Source: Bacteroides sp. (GTDB lineage Bacteria; Bacteroidota; Bacteroidia; Bacteroidales; Bacteroidaceae). Taken from it: a stretch of 5,358 bases of DNA. This document shows positions 1-5,358 of this stretch, piece by piece (positions within the stretch are counted from its first letter, which is position 1; each line of letters starts with the position of its first letter). The stretch is taken from contig NZ_JASLER010000062.1 in the NCBI RefSeq assembly GCF_030151085.1, positions 1-5,358 of the forward strand, in the 5' to 3' direction. The translations under genes and the position numbers were made by a program. Under the pieces are notes generated by a model that was not told where the DNA came from, did no database searches, and worked only from the letters and a program-made list of their open reading frames with translations.

Positions 1-34
1 AGAACCGACTGATACTCAAGAAAAATATCAATAA
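1..34 (+). CDS. Possible 3' end of an upstream gene (partial)
   Basis: The frame beginning at base 2 reads EPTDTQEKYQ and then stops at TAA 32-34, which leaves a 13-base gap before the GTG of the STAS gene. Such spacing would match the tight packing of the genes that follow, so this may be the tail of the preceding operon member. Only ten codons are visible and no family can be recognised. A second frame ends earlier, at TGA 10-12, and could instead be the true upstream terminus, or the stretch may be untranslated leader. Low confidence. Confidence 0.3.
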   Translation, partial: EPTDTQEKYQ

Positions 35-47
35 AAACATTAAGCCG

Positions 48-359
48 GTGGCAACCCTCACAACTAATATATTCCGGTTAGACGGCATCATCGTATTAGA
101 TATTGAAGGCAGACTGGATACTGCCAATGCACGTGATTTCAACAATGCTATACAACCGCTGCTCGAAGAGAAGCAACCCAATATCATAATCAACTGTGAG
201 CAGATGTCTTACATCAGTAGTTCCGGATTAAGAGGATTCCTCATTCTTCAAAAGAGTGTAGCTAAAAATGGCGGACACCTCGCTATAGAAGCCATGCAGC
301 CGGAAATCAGACATATTTTTGAAATAACAGGATGCATTTCAATTTTCAACATTCGCTAA
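48..359 (+). CDS. STAS-domain anti-sigma factor antagonist (SpoIIAA/RsbV-like)
   Basis: A single-domain STAS protein of 103 residues, the usual size for SpoIIAA/RsbV-type antagonists. The N-terminal strand and 'EGRLDTANA' (residues 20-28) match the characteristic STAS opening. The segment 'MSYISSSGLRG' (53-63) is the phosphorylation loop; by alignment with DSSG of SpoIIAA, Ser58 is the likely phosphoacceptor and the preceding Asp is replaced by Ser57. The C-terminal helix and 'FEITGCISIF' (91-100) also fit the family. In this family the unphosphorylated form binds and inhibits an RsbW-like kinase, and phosphorylation by that kinase breaks the complex. Both a candidate kinase and a candidate phosphatase are encoded downstream in the same operon. 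The protein should be cytosolic, as no signal peptide or membrane segment is seen. The start is a GTG; the frame stays open upstream to the window edge, but no in-frame ATG occurs and homology-like sequence begins right after the GTG. It is not a fused SulP transporter domain. Confidence 0.9.
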   Translation: MATLTTNIFRLDGIIVLDIEGRLDTANARDFNNAIQPLLEEKQPNIIINCEQMSYISSSGLRGFLILQKSVAKNGGHLAIEAMQPEIRHIFEITGCISIFNIR

Positions 360-373
360 ATTCTGAAATCAGC

Positions 374-1321
374 ATGAGAAAACTAAAGTTCATTGCATGC
401 TTGTTACCGGCAATGCTATTTCTTTTTCCATATAGTGTGCAAGCACAAAGCATTATTCTCACTCCTAAATGGACTGCCCAAGCACAATTTACCGGTTATT
501 ATGTGGCAGAGAAGTTAGGCTTCTACAAGGAAGCAGGGCTCGACTTAAAGATACAACATCCTGCCATATCGGAAAGCTCTTTCTCTATGATGGAGAAAGG
601 GCGTGCACAAGTGGTAGTGATGAATCTATCGTACGCATTTATGGAACGGCTTTCCGGTGCACGTGTAGTGAATATATTGCAAACTTCACAAGAGAATAGC
701 CTGATGCTGATAAGCCACTCTCCCATAAAAAATGAGACATCGCTACACAATCAGAAAATAGCCGTATGGAACCATTTGAGTTATAAACTACTGGACCGTC
801 TTGCCGACCATTATAAATTAGGTGCTATAGAATGGACACGTTTCAACAGTGGAGTCAATGTGTTTATGTCCGGTGCTGTAGATATCTGTCTGGTTGGCAG
901 TTACAACGAGTATTTACAGCTTGCGGAATATGGAATGCAGATTGATTCTGCTAATGTATTACGTCTTGCTGATTATGGCTATAACATACCCGAAGACGGA
1001 CTTTATGTTACCGAAGAGTTTTACAACAAGAATCCGGAAATTGCGCATAAGATAGCAAAGGCTAGTATGCGTGGCTGGGTATGGGCTAACGAACATCGTG
1101 AAGAAGCTTTGGATATTGTCATGGAACAAATCAAAAAACACAATATCGGTACTAACCGTTACCACCAACGCAAAATGTTGGAAGAAGTATTACGGTTGCA
1201 AATAAACCGACAAAACGAACAACGCACTTACCACTTGAGCCGTGAAGGATTTGAACTTGCTTCCAAGATACTTACGCCGAAAGGTACACACGCCATTCGT
1301 TATGAGGATTTCGTCAAATAA
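374..1321 (+). CDS. Periplasmic solute-binding protein, NMT1/THI5-like (SsuA/ThiY superfamily)
   Basis: The protein is 315 residues when started at ATG 374. That start places a clean signal peptide at the N-terminus: MRKLK, a hydrophobic core at about residues 6-20, and a likely signal peptidase I site after VQA (cleavage near 24/25). There is no lipobox cysteine. An in-frame ATG at 332 would add 14 residues ahead of the signal peptide and overlap the STAS gene, so it is unlikely. Residues 33-60 (WTAQAQFTGYYVAEKLGFYKEAGL and following) are the hallmark opening of NMT1/THI5-type binding proteins, and 202-250 (DGLYVTEEFY, then RGWVWANEHREEALDIV) match the usual C-terminal lobe. Relatives bind thiamine-pathway pyrimidines, sulfonates, nitrate or related small molecules; the ligand here cannot be read from sequence. 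No ABC permease or ATPase gene is present. The gene sits between STAS and phosphatase genes, 14 bases after one and 20 before the other, which suggests a sensory role rather than uptake (inference). Confidence 0.85.
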   Translation: MRKLKFIACLLPAMLFLFPYSVQAQSIILTPKWTAQAQFTGYYVAEKLGFYKEAGLDLKIQHPAISESSFSMMEKGRAQVVVMNLSYAFMERLSGARVVNILQTSQENSLMLISHSPIKNETSLHNQKIAVWNHLSYKLLDRLADHYKLGAIEWTRFNSGVNVFMSGAVDICLVGSYNEYLQLAEYGMQIDSANVLRLADYGYNIPEDGLYVTEEFYNKNPEIAHKIAKASMRGWVWANEHREEALDIVMEQIKKHNIGTNRYHQRKMLEEVLRLQINRQNEQRTYHLSREGFELASKILTPKGTHAIRYEDFVK

Positions 1322-1341
1322 CCTTTAGCACTTGCCAACTC

Positions 1342-3267
1342 ATGAAACGTATATATTCTCATTCATTCGCCACAAAACTAAGCATTTACGTCTTGTCTTT
1401 CACGCTGGTTGTATTCACTTGCGTCATGGCACTATTCTACCATTATAGCCGTGAAAAGATAACCGATGATGCCATTGATCATGCACACGGAGCACTCAAG
1501 AACATTGCCACGCAAATCAGCGGAGAACTTCGTATTGTAGAGTCCACTCTTAAACAGTCAACCTGGCTCATAGAGAAGAACAGGAATCATCCGGACTCCT
1601 TGCGCAACATTATCATGCCGATTGTCAGCGGAAACAACTTGATTGTGGGAAGTGGAATTGCCTTTATCCCCGAATATTACAAAGAGAAAGGTAAATATTT
1701 CATGCCGTATGCTTCGGCTGAAACCTCACAGAGCCAGGATATAAAATATCAGGTATTAGGTGGAACCGACTATGACTATCCATGTATGGACTGGTTTCTG
1801 ATTCCCAAATTACTAAAGCAGAATTATTGGAGTGAACCTTATTATGATACAGGAGGTGGAAATACTATAATGAGTACTTACTCATTACCCTTATGCGACA
1901 AGAAGGGAGAAGTGTTTGCTATTTTCACCGCAAACATCTCCTTATCTCATTTCACGGATATTATTAACGAGTTAAAGCCCTATGCATCAAGCTATACTTT
2001 TCTGCTCAGTCGTAATGGTAGCTACCTGACTCATCCTAATCTGACGAAGATTATGAATGAAACGATCTTCTCCGATGCTTACGATACACAGGATAGTGAA
2101 AAGGAAAAGCTAGGTAAAGATATGCTGGCAGGGCACACCGGCACTACACAATTCGACAATGCCAGTCAAAATTCTTATGCTTTCTATACTTCCATTCCTA
2201 ACAGTGGTTGGTCTATCTGTACAGTATGTTCCAGCCAAGTAATATTGAGCAAACTGGATTCCACATTGCATCGCATTATCTATATCTTCCTGGCCGGAAT
2301 GTTGATACTGTTGCCGCTATTATACCATATTATCCACAGACTGGTACGTCCACTCAGAGCCTTCTCCAAATCGGCCCGCGCCATTGCTACAGGACGCTTC
2401 GATATAAATCTGCCAGAAGTACACTCTAAGAATGAGATCAAGGATTTGCGCGACTCATTGGTTTACATGCAACACTCCCTATCTACCTATGTATCAGAGT
2501 TGCAAGCCACAACAGCTGCCAAAGAACGTATTGAAAGCGAGTTATCCATTGCCCATGAAATTCAGATGGGAATGATTCCCAAAATATTCCCTCCTTATCC
2601 GGAGCGTAAAGATATAGACTTGCATGCAGTGCTTCAACCTGCCAAAGAAGTGGGTGGCGACCTTTATGATTTCTTTATTGACGACGACCGCCTCTACTTT
2701 GTGGTAGGTGACGTTTCTGGCAAAGGAGTTCCCGCCTCTCTTTTTATGGCTATTGCCCGAAGCCTGTTCCGTACATTGTCGCAACAATTCGATTCGCCTG
2801 CTAAGATCATGACGCACATGAACCGTTCGATTTCCGAGAATAACGAATCGAGCATGTTCATCACCCTATTTATTGGCATTTTAGACCTGAAGACCGGACA
2901 CATGCGCTTCTGTAATGCAGGACATAACCCACCTATCGTAATACCTGTACACGGAGTACCTTATTTCCTGAAAGCAAGAATACAAGTCTTTGTTGGTATT
3001 GTCGAAGATATGGAATACACGGAAGAAGAGATTGAAATTGAGAAAGACAGTCTACTCTTACTTTATACCGACGGTGTGACCGAAGCCGAAGATGAGTCCA
3101 AGAAACTTTATGGAGAAGACCAGCTGCTACAAACCGTAGAGCAGAACGAGACACACCACGTACGCGACATCGTGGATTCTGTAATTGAATCGGTTGCCAA
3201 TCACGTGCAACAAGCAGAAGCCAGTGACGACCTTACTATCTTAATACTTCACTACAAATCAGAATAA
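1342..3267 (+). CDS. Membrane SpoIIE/RsbU-type PP2C phosphatase with Cache-like sensor and HAMP
   Basis: A 641-residue membrane receptor phosphatase. Transmembrane helix 1 lies at about residues 13-33. A periplasmic domain at about 36-308 resembles double Cache sensors: WSEPYYD at 163-169, then MSTYSLPLCDKKGEVFAIFTANIS (177-200) and a membrane-distal-like module ending 'SGWSICTV' (288-295). Transmembrane helix 2 spans about 311-331, followed by HAMP at about 332-385. A linker helix, ELSIAHEIQMGMIPK (400-414), leads into the PP2C domain at about 425-638. Metal-binding acidic motifs are intact: GGDLYD (Asp440), GDVSGKG (Asp457), YTDGVTE (Asp577) and SDDLT (Asp629/630), so catalysis is expected. 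The likely substrate is the serine-phosphorylated STAS protein encoded at 48-359, with activity controlled by a periplasmic signal passed through HAMP. The signal is unknown; the binding protein encoded just upstream is a candidate partner. ATG 1342 gives an N-terminus with a short basic stretch before the first helix. The next gene begins 4 bases after its stop, implying translational coupling. Confidence 0.92.
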   Translation: MKRIYSHSFATKLSIYVLSFTLVVFTCVMALFYHYSREKITDDAIDHAHGALKNIATQISGELRIVESTLKQSTWLIEKNRNHPDSLRNIIMPIVSGNNLIVGSGIAFIPEYYKEKGKYFMPYASAETSQSQDIKYQVLGGTDYDYPCMDWFLIPKLLKQNYWSEPYYDTGGGNTIMSTYSLPLCDKKGEVFAIFTANISLSHFTDIINELKPYASSYTFLLSRNGSYLTHPNLTKIMNETIFSDAYDTQDSEKEKLGKDMLAGHTGTTQFDNASQNSYAFYTSIPNSGWSICTVCSSQVILSKLDSTLHRIIYIFLAGMLILLPLLYHIIHRLVRPLRAFSKSARAIATGRFDINLPEVHSKNEIKDLRDSLVYMQHSLSTYVSELQATTAAKERIESELSIAHEIQMGMIPKIFPPYPERKDIDLHAVLQPAKEVGGDLYDFFIDDDRLYFVVGDVSGKGVPASLFMAIARSLFRTLSQQFDSPAKIMTHMNRSISENNESSMFITLFIGILDLKTGHMRFCNAGHNPPIVIPVHGVPYFLKARIQVFVGIVEDMEYTEEEIEIEKDSLLLLYTDGVTEAEDESKKLYGEDQLLQTVEQNETHHVRDIVDSVIESVANHVQQAEASDDLTILILHYKSE

Positions 3268-3271
3268 CATC

Positions 3272-3679
3272 ATGGAAAAAGAAATTCGAATTACCAACAA
3301 TTTGGACGAGATCGGAACATTAGCCGAGTTTATCGAAGAATTAGGCGCAGAGTTATCCTTATCTATGGAAACCACTATGCACATCAATCTAGCTTTGGAA
3401 GAAGCAGTTTCCAACATCATCATGTATGCTTACCCGCAAGAAGAAGCACACGAAATTATATTGAAAACCTCTGCAACCGAAAATCAGCTTATCTTCTTTT
3501 TGACAGATAACGGTCTTTCATTCGACCCCACCAGTGCTCCTGAAGTTAACCTCGACATACCTGCCGAGGAACGTCAGATAGGAGGACTTGGCATCTTCCT
3601 TATCCGAAGAATCATGAATGAGGTTACCTATCGACGGTTAGATGGCGAGAACCACCTAACCATGAAGAAGAATCTCTAA
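3272..3679 (+). CDS. Anti-sigma factor / serine-protein kinase, RsbW/SpoIIAB-like (GHKL ATPase fold)
   Basis: A 135-residue stand-alone GHKL-fold protein, the normal length for RsbW-type kinases. The N box is 'NLALEEAVSNIIMYAYP' (39-55), with catalytic-type Glu43/44 and Mg-binding Asn48. The G1 box is 'LTDNGLSFDP' (77-86), with Asp79 and Gly81. The G2 box is 'GGLGIFLIRRIMN' (104-116). It lacks a histidine phosphorylation domain, so it is not a two-component kinase. Family members phosphorylate the STAS antagonist on serine and, in the alternative partner state, bind a sigma factor or other target. The antagonist and opposing phosphatase are in the same operon, and this gene starts 4 bases after the phosphatase stop. 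No sigma factor gene is visible in the window, so the output target is unknown. Its 3' end faces the acyltransferase gene with only 12 bases between the stops. Confidence 0.9.
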   Translation: MEKEIRITNNLDEIGTLAEFIEELGAELSLSMETTMHINLALEEAVSNIIMYAYPQEEAHEIILKTSATENQLIFFLTDNGLSFDPTSAPEVNLDIPAEERQIGGLGIFLIRRIMNEVTYRRLDGENHLTMKKNL

Positions 3680-3691
3680 CCAGAGGAGCAT

Positions 3692-4849
3692 CTATCCAAG
3701 TACCCATTTCGTCTTCTTTCCGAAGCAACGGTATGCCATTGCTACCAAGAACCAGGATATGCCAAAAGCAATCACGGCCGCACAAGGAATTTGCAGACTG
3801 ATGGGTACATGAAGCGCTCGCATCCATACTACGGTGGGACCGGTAAAGAAGTAATGTATCATGTAGACGCCAAATCCGCAAAGCGTGAGGTTGGCAAAGA
3901 CTTTCTTCAATCGTTCGGAAGTGAAGTTCACTTTCTTGCAAAGCATAAATACAGGTATTGTCATCATCACTACATTCAGTGAACAGTAGGTGAAGAACAA
4001 TTCCAGCCCTTCGGGCGTACAATCGGGTTGTGCCGTCATGTGGCGGAATCCGAAGAATGTCACAACATATCCCACTGCAAACATCGGGATTCCCCATCCC
4101 AAGAGTTGCTTGGTTGTCCAGTCGTGATGACGCAGATAATGCCCCAATAACAGGTAACCGTTGAAACCGGCAAAGTAATAAAGTGTGCCGAATGCGTTCC
4201 ACGAGCATGTTCCCCAAAGGTATTCAGATACAAATTCGTTATAATAAGGTATTAGTAACGTCACTCCCCATGTAATAAGGAACCATAACTTAGCACGTTC
4301 CGATACTTTCTCCACCCAAGCAGAGAAAATAGGCATATAGAGGTAAAGTCCTATCAACAGATAGATGTACCACATGTGCACATCGAGCAACGAGAAATTA
4401 AAAGGCAACTCTGCTATATACCCCATGCTTACAGCAAGAGATTGGCGCATCACTTCTTCACCCGAGTAAGGGAAGAAATCGAGGATTACCCGTGGTTCTA
4501 CACCCAGTAGCCCCGTAAACCATGGGAATAAATTATAGATTATCGACCAAATAAGGAAAGGAAAGAATACCCGCGGAATACGTTTTTTATAGAATACGGA
4601 CGTTTCACCACTTATCGGCAATAGTAAAGCACCGGTTATCATTACAAAAAGAGGTACACAAGGTCGAAGTGCCGCTCCATAAACGGCTCCCCAAAACTTA
4701 ATGTCTACAATCTCAGGGGAATCTCCGGGATAGAAATTAAAAGGATCTGTACAATGGCAGCACACTACTGTAAACATAGCTACCAAACGAACTACATCCA
4801 ACCAAACGATGTGTTGCTGTGGGTTTTGTCGTGTAAGAGTTTGATTCAT
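3692..4849 (-). CDS. Integral membrane acyltransferase, acyltransferase-3 family (OafA/WecH-like)
   Basis: A 385-residue polytopic membrane protein, the usual length for the acyltransferase-3 family without a fused SGNH domain. The first helix has the family signature 'WLDVVRLVAMFTVVCCH' (16-32), carrying the conserved Asp18, Arg21 and His32. 'CVPLFVMITGALLLP' (64-78) matches the PLFFMISGYLL-type second helix, and 'DVHMWYIYLLIGLYLYMPI' (156-174) matches the HLWFLYALIGLYLLLPI-type segment. A late helix carries 'GVYMIHYF' (327-334). About ten hydrophobic segments are visible. The family moves acyl groups, often acetyl, across the membrane onto sugars of O-antigen, enterobacterial common antigen, capsule or other glycans; the substrate cannot be told from sequence. 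It is transcribed towards the partner-switch operon and seems to be a single gene. ATG 4849-4847 follows an AT-rich leader without a Shine-Dalgarno site. A link to the partner-switch system is not shown by the sequence. Confidence 0.88.
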   Translation of the reverse strand: MNQTLTRQNPQQHIVWLDVVRLVAMFTVVCCHCTDPFNFYPGDSPEIVDIKFWGAVYGAALRPCVPLFVMITGALLLPISGETSVFYKKRIPRVFFPFLIWSIIYNLFPWFTGLLGVEPRVILDFFPYSGEEVMRQSLAVSMGYIAELPFNFSLLDVHMWYIYLLIGLYLYMPIFSAWVEKVSERAKLWFLITWGVTLLIPYYNEFVSEYLWGTCSWNAFGTLYYFAGFNGYLLLGHYLRHHDWTTKQLLGWGIPMFAVGYVVTFFGFRHMTAQPDCTPEGLELFFTYCSLNVVMMTIPVFMLCKKVNFTSERLKKVFANLTLCGFGVYMIHYFFTGPTVVWMRALHVPISLQIPCAAVIAFGISWFLVAMAYRCFGKKTKWVLG

Positions 4850-4896
4850 GTTATTAGATATTAGTAATTGAGGGGTTAAAGATAAAAAAATTAGCC

Positions 4897-4926
4897 GAAA
4901 TATAAAAAAGACATAAGTAGTACAGA
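4897..4926 (-). promoter_or_regulatory. Possible Bacteroides-type promoter for the acyltransferase
   Basis: Read on the minus strand, TATATTTC (4904-4897) matches the Bacteroides -7 consensus TAnnTTTG at all but the last fixed base. TCTG (4926-4923) lies 18 bases upstream as a poor version of the -33 TTTG element. The -7 element is about 47 bases ahead of the ATG, a reasonable leader length. The spacing is slightly short, the -33 box is weak, and the region is AT-rich enough for chance matches. Confidence 0.3.
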
Positions 4927-4928
4927 AT

Positions 4929-4947
4929 AATGGTCCGCCATTTTTTT
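4929..4947 (+). terminator. Weak terminator-like hairpin with T run, plus strand
   Basis: AATGG (4929-4933) can pair with CCATT (4938-4942) around a TCCG loop, and the T run continues to 4947. It would act on transcripts moving rightwards, antisense to the acyltransferase. No plus-strand gene ends just before it; the nearest is the kinase gene about 1.25 kb upstream. The stem is only five pairs with two G-C pairs, so this may be chance. Confidence 0.22.
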
Positions 4948-4991
4948 AATTAATTATGTAAATCAGTAGTTTAAATTAGTTCAAAATGGGG

Positions 4992-5006
4992 AAGAAATGA
5001 GCTAAA
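4992..5006 (+). repeat. Left copy of a 15-base direct repeat flanking the long inverted repeat
   Basis: The sequence AAGAAATGAGCTAAA occurs here and again, identically, at 5143-5157. The bases outside differ (GGGG before and TACG after here; AGAA before and CAAC after there), so identity stops abruptly at 15 bases. The two copies bracket 136 bases containing the inverted repeat. Confidence 0.8.
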
Positions 5007-5018
5007 TACGCGTATCTT

Positions 5019-5127
5019 ATTTTTCGACGCAGATGACGCAGATGACGCAGATTTAATGGCTGCCTATAACATGAAAGAGAAAAAATCTGCGTTATCTGCG
5101 TTATCTGCGTCATCTGCGTCGAAAAAT
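5019..5127. repeat. Long inverted repeat made of 9-base units (hairpin element)
   Basis: The left arm is ATTTTTC (5019-5025) followed by three perfect copies of GACGCAGAT (5026-5034, 5035-5043, 5044-5052). The right arm, read on the plus strand, has four reverse-complement units: ATCTGCGTT at 5085-5093 and 5094-5102, ATCTGCGTC at 5103-5111 and 5112-5120, and then GAAAAAT (5121-5127). Bases 5019-5052 can pair with 5094-5127 to give a 34-base stem; the only imperfect position is 5044 against 5102, which is a G-U wobble in RNA. The loop is 5053-5093. A dispersed intergenic repeat of REP/MITE type or slippage-grown tandem units are both possible. The stem is followed by A residues rather than a T run, so it is not an ordinary plus-strand terminator. 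Confidence 0.9.
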
Positions 5128-5142
5128 TAATTCATAACAGAA

Positions 5143-5157
5143 AAGAAATGAGCTAAA
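5143..5157 (+). repeat. Right copy of the 15-base direct repeat
   Basis: An exact second copy of AAGAAATGAGCTAAA, 151 bases to the right of the first (4992-5006). With its partner it encloses the inverted repeat, starting 15 bases after the end of the right arm. The arrangement could be a target-site duplication, or the repeat could be part of a larger repeat family unit. Confidence 0.8.
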
Positions 5158-5251
5158 CAACAGATAGTAACAGTCTCCATTTGTCATGAAATATTTTTTG
5201 CCAAAATCGAGAATTGTCATTTACAACGTATTGTATATCAGGGATTTTCGT

Positions 5252-5358
5252 TGAGGTAGCCTCACATAACGACTGAGGTAGCCTCACATAACGACAGAGG
5301 CAGCCTCTCATAACGACAGAGAGTACCAAAGATAACGACTGAGGTTACCTCTGTTTTA
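5252..5358. repeat. 22-base tandem repeat array with dyad cores, running off the window
   Basis: Five consecutive units of 22 bases are seen: 5252-5273, 5274-5295, 5296-5317, 5318-5339, and a cut-off or diverging unit from 5340. Units 1 and 2 are identical: TGAGGTAGCCTCA followed by CATAACGAC. Unit 3 is AGAGGCAGCCTCT plus the same tail, unit 4 is AGAGAGTACCAAA plus GATAACGAC, and unit 5 begins TGAGGTTACCTCT and then differs. The first 13 bases of most units form a dyad (TGAGG/CCTCA with a three-base centre), while the tail ATAACGAC is the most constant part of units 1-4. There are no unique spacers, so it is not a CRISPR array. The function is unknown; a protein-binding array for a gene to the right is one option. 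Confidence 0.85.

Larger units (their letters stand above)
4850..5358. other. Intergenic region rich in repeats, no convincing gene
   Basis: This 509-base stretch has no convincing protein-coding gene. Going left to right it holds the AT-rich leader and possible promoter of the acyltransferase, a small hairpin followed by a T run, a 15-base direct repeat flanking a long inverted repeat of 9-base units, about 95 bases of AT-rich sequence (5158-5251) in which I see nothing assignable, and a 22-base tandem array that continues past the window edge. Confidence 0.8.

Noticed and set aside
48..359. STAS domain as a remnant of a SulP sulfate transporter
   Set aside because: The protein is a full-length stand-alone STAS domain with a phosphorylation loop, and it sits in an operon with its expected kinase and phosphatase.
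332..373. Upstream ATG at 332 as the start of the binding protein
   Set aside because: It would overlap the STAS gene by 28 bases and place 14 polar residues before a normal signal peptide; ATG 374 gives a standard export signal.
374..1321. Evidence for a complete ABC uptake system
   Set aside because: No permease or ATPase gene is found in the window; only the binding protein is present, so transport cannot be claimed.
3624..4217. A 197-codon open frame on the minus strand overlapping the acyltransferase gene
   Set aside because: It lies in another frame of the well-supported acyltransferase gene on the same strand, its translation shows no recognisable domain or hydrophobic pattern, and it would overlap the kinase gene end.
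5056..5130. Small open frame (24 codons) starting in the hairpin loop and running through the right arm
   Set aside because: The product is mostly Ser/Ala/Leu residues dictated by the 9-base repeats, which keep the frame automatically. There is no supporting start signal.
5180..5200. Possible plus-strand promoter (TTTG at 5180-5183, TA...TTTG at 5192-5200)
   Set aside because: The spacing between the two elements is only about 8 bases, far from the roughly 19-20 expected, and the -7-like element has one extra T.
5252..5358. CRISPR array
   Set aside because: The 22-base units abut each other without unique spacers, and no cas gene is present.

Overview
The window looks like a chromosomal segment of a Bacteroidota bacterium, most likely Bacteroides or a close relative. 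The reasons are moderate GC with AT-rich spacers, the absence of any clear Shine-Dalgarno sequence in front of any gene, and protein families in a typical Bacteroides style. This assignment is an inference from sequence character; no database search was made.

Bases 1-3679 hold a tight plus-strand operon whose beginning lies to the left of the window. It has four complete genes: a stand-alone STAS-domain anti-sigma-factor antagonist (48-359), a secreted periplasmic solute-binding protein of the NMT1/THI5 type (374-1321), a membrane-bound PP2C/SpoIIE-type phosphatase with a periplasmic Cache-like sensor and a HAMP domain (1342-3267), and an RsbW/SpoIIAB-like serine kinase / anti-sigma factor (3272-3679). 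The gaps are 14, 20 and 4 bases. The STAS protein, phosphatase and kinase are the three standard parts of a partner-switching module: the kinase would phosphorylate the STAS serine, the phosphatase would remove the phosphate in response to a periplasmic cue, and the unphosphorylated STAS protein would sequester the kinase and release its target. No sigma factor and no ABC permease or ATPase is present. The binding protein may therefore serve as a ligand receptor for the phosphatase sensor rather than for transport; that idea is a hypothesis.

Bases 3692-4849 carry a convergent minus-strand gene for a polytopic membrane acyltransferase (acyltransferase-3 family), probably acting on a surface glycan. 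Its stop codon lies only 12 bases from the end of the kinase gene, with no convincing terminator between them.

Bases 4850-5358 have no convincing gene but are rich in structure. They hold a possible Bacteroides-type promoter for the acyltransferase, a weak plus-strand terminator-like hairpin, a long inverted repeat built from 9-base units (34-base stem, 41-base loop) bracketed by a perfect 15-base direct repeat, and an array of 22-base tandem repeats with a dyad core that runs off the right edge of the window.
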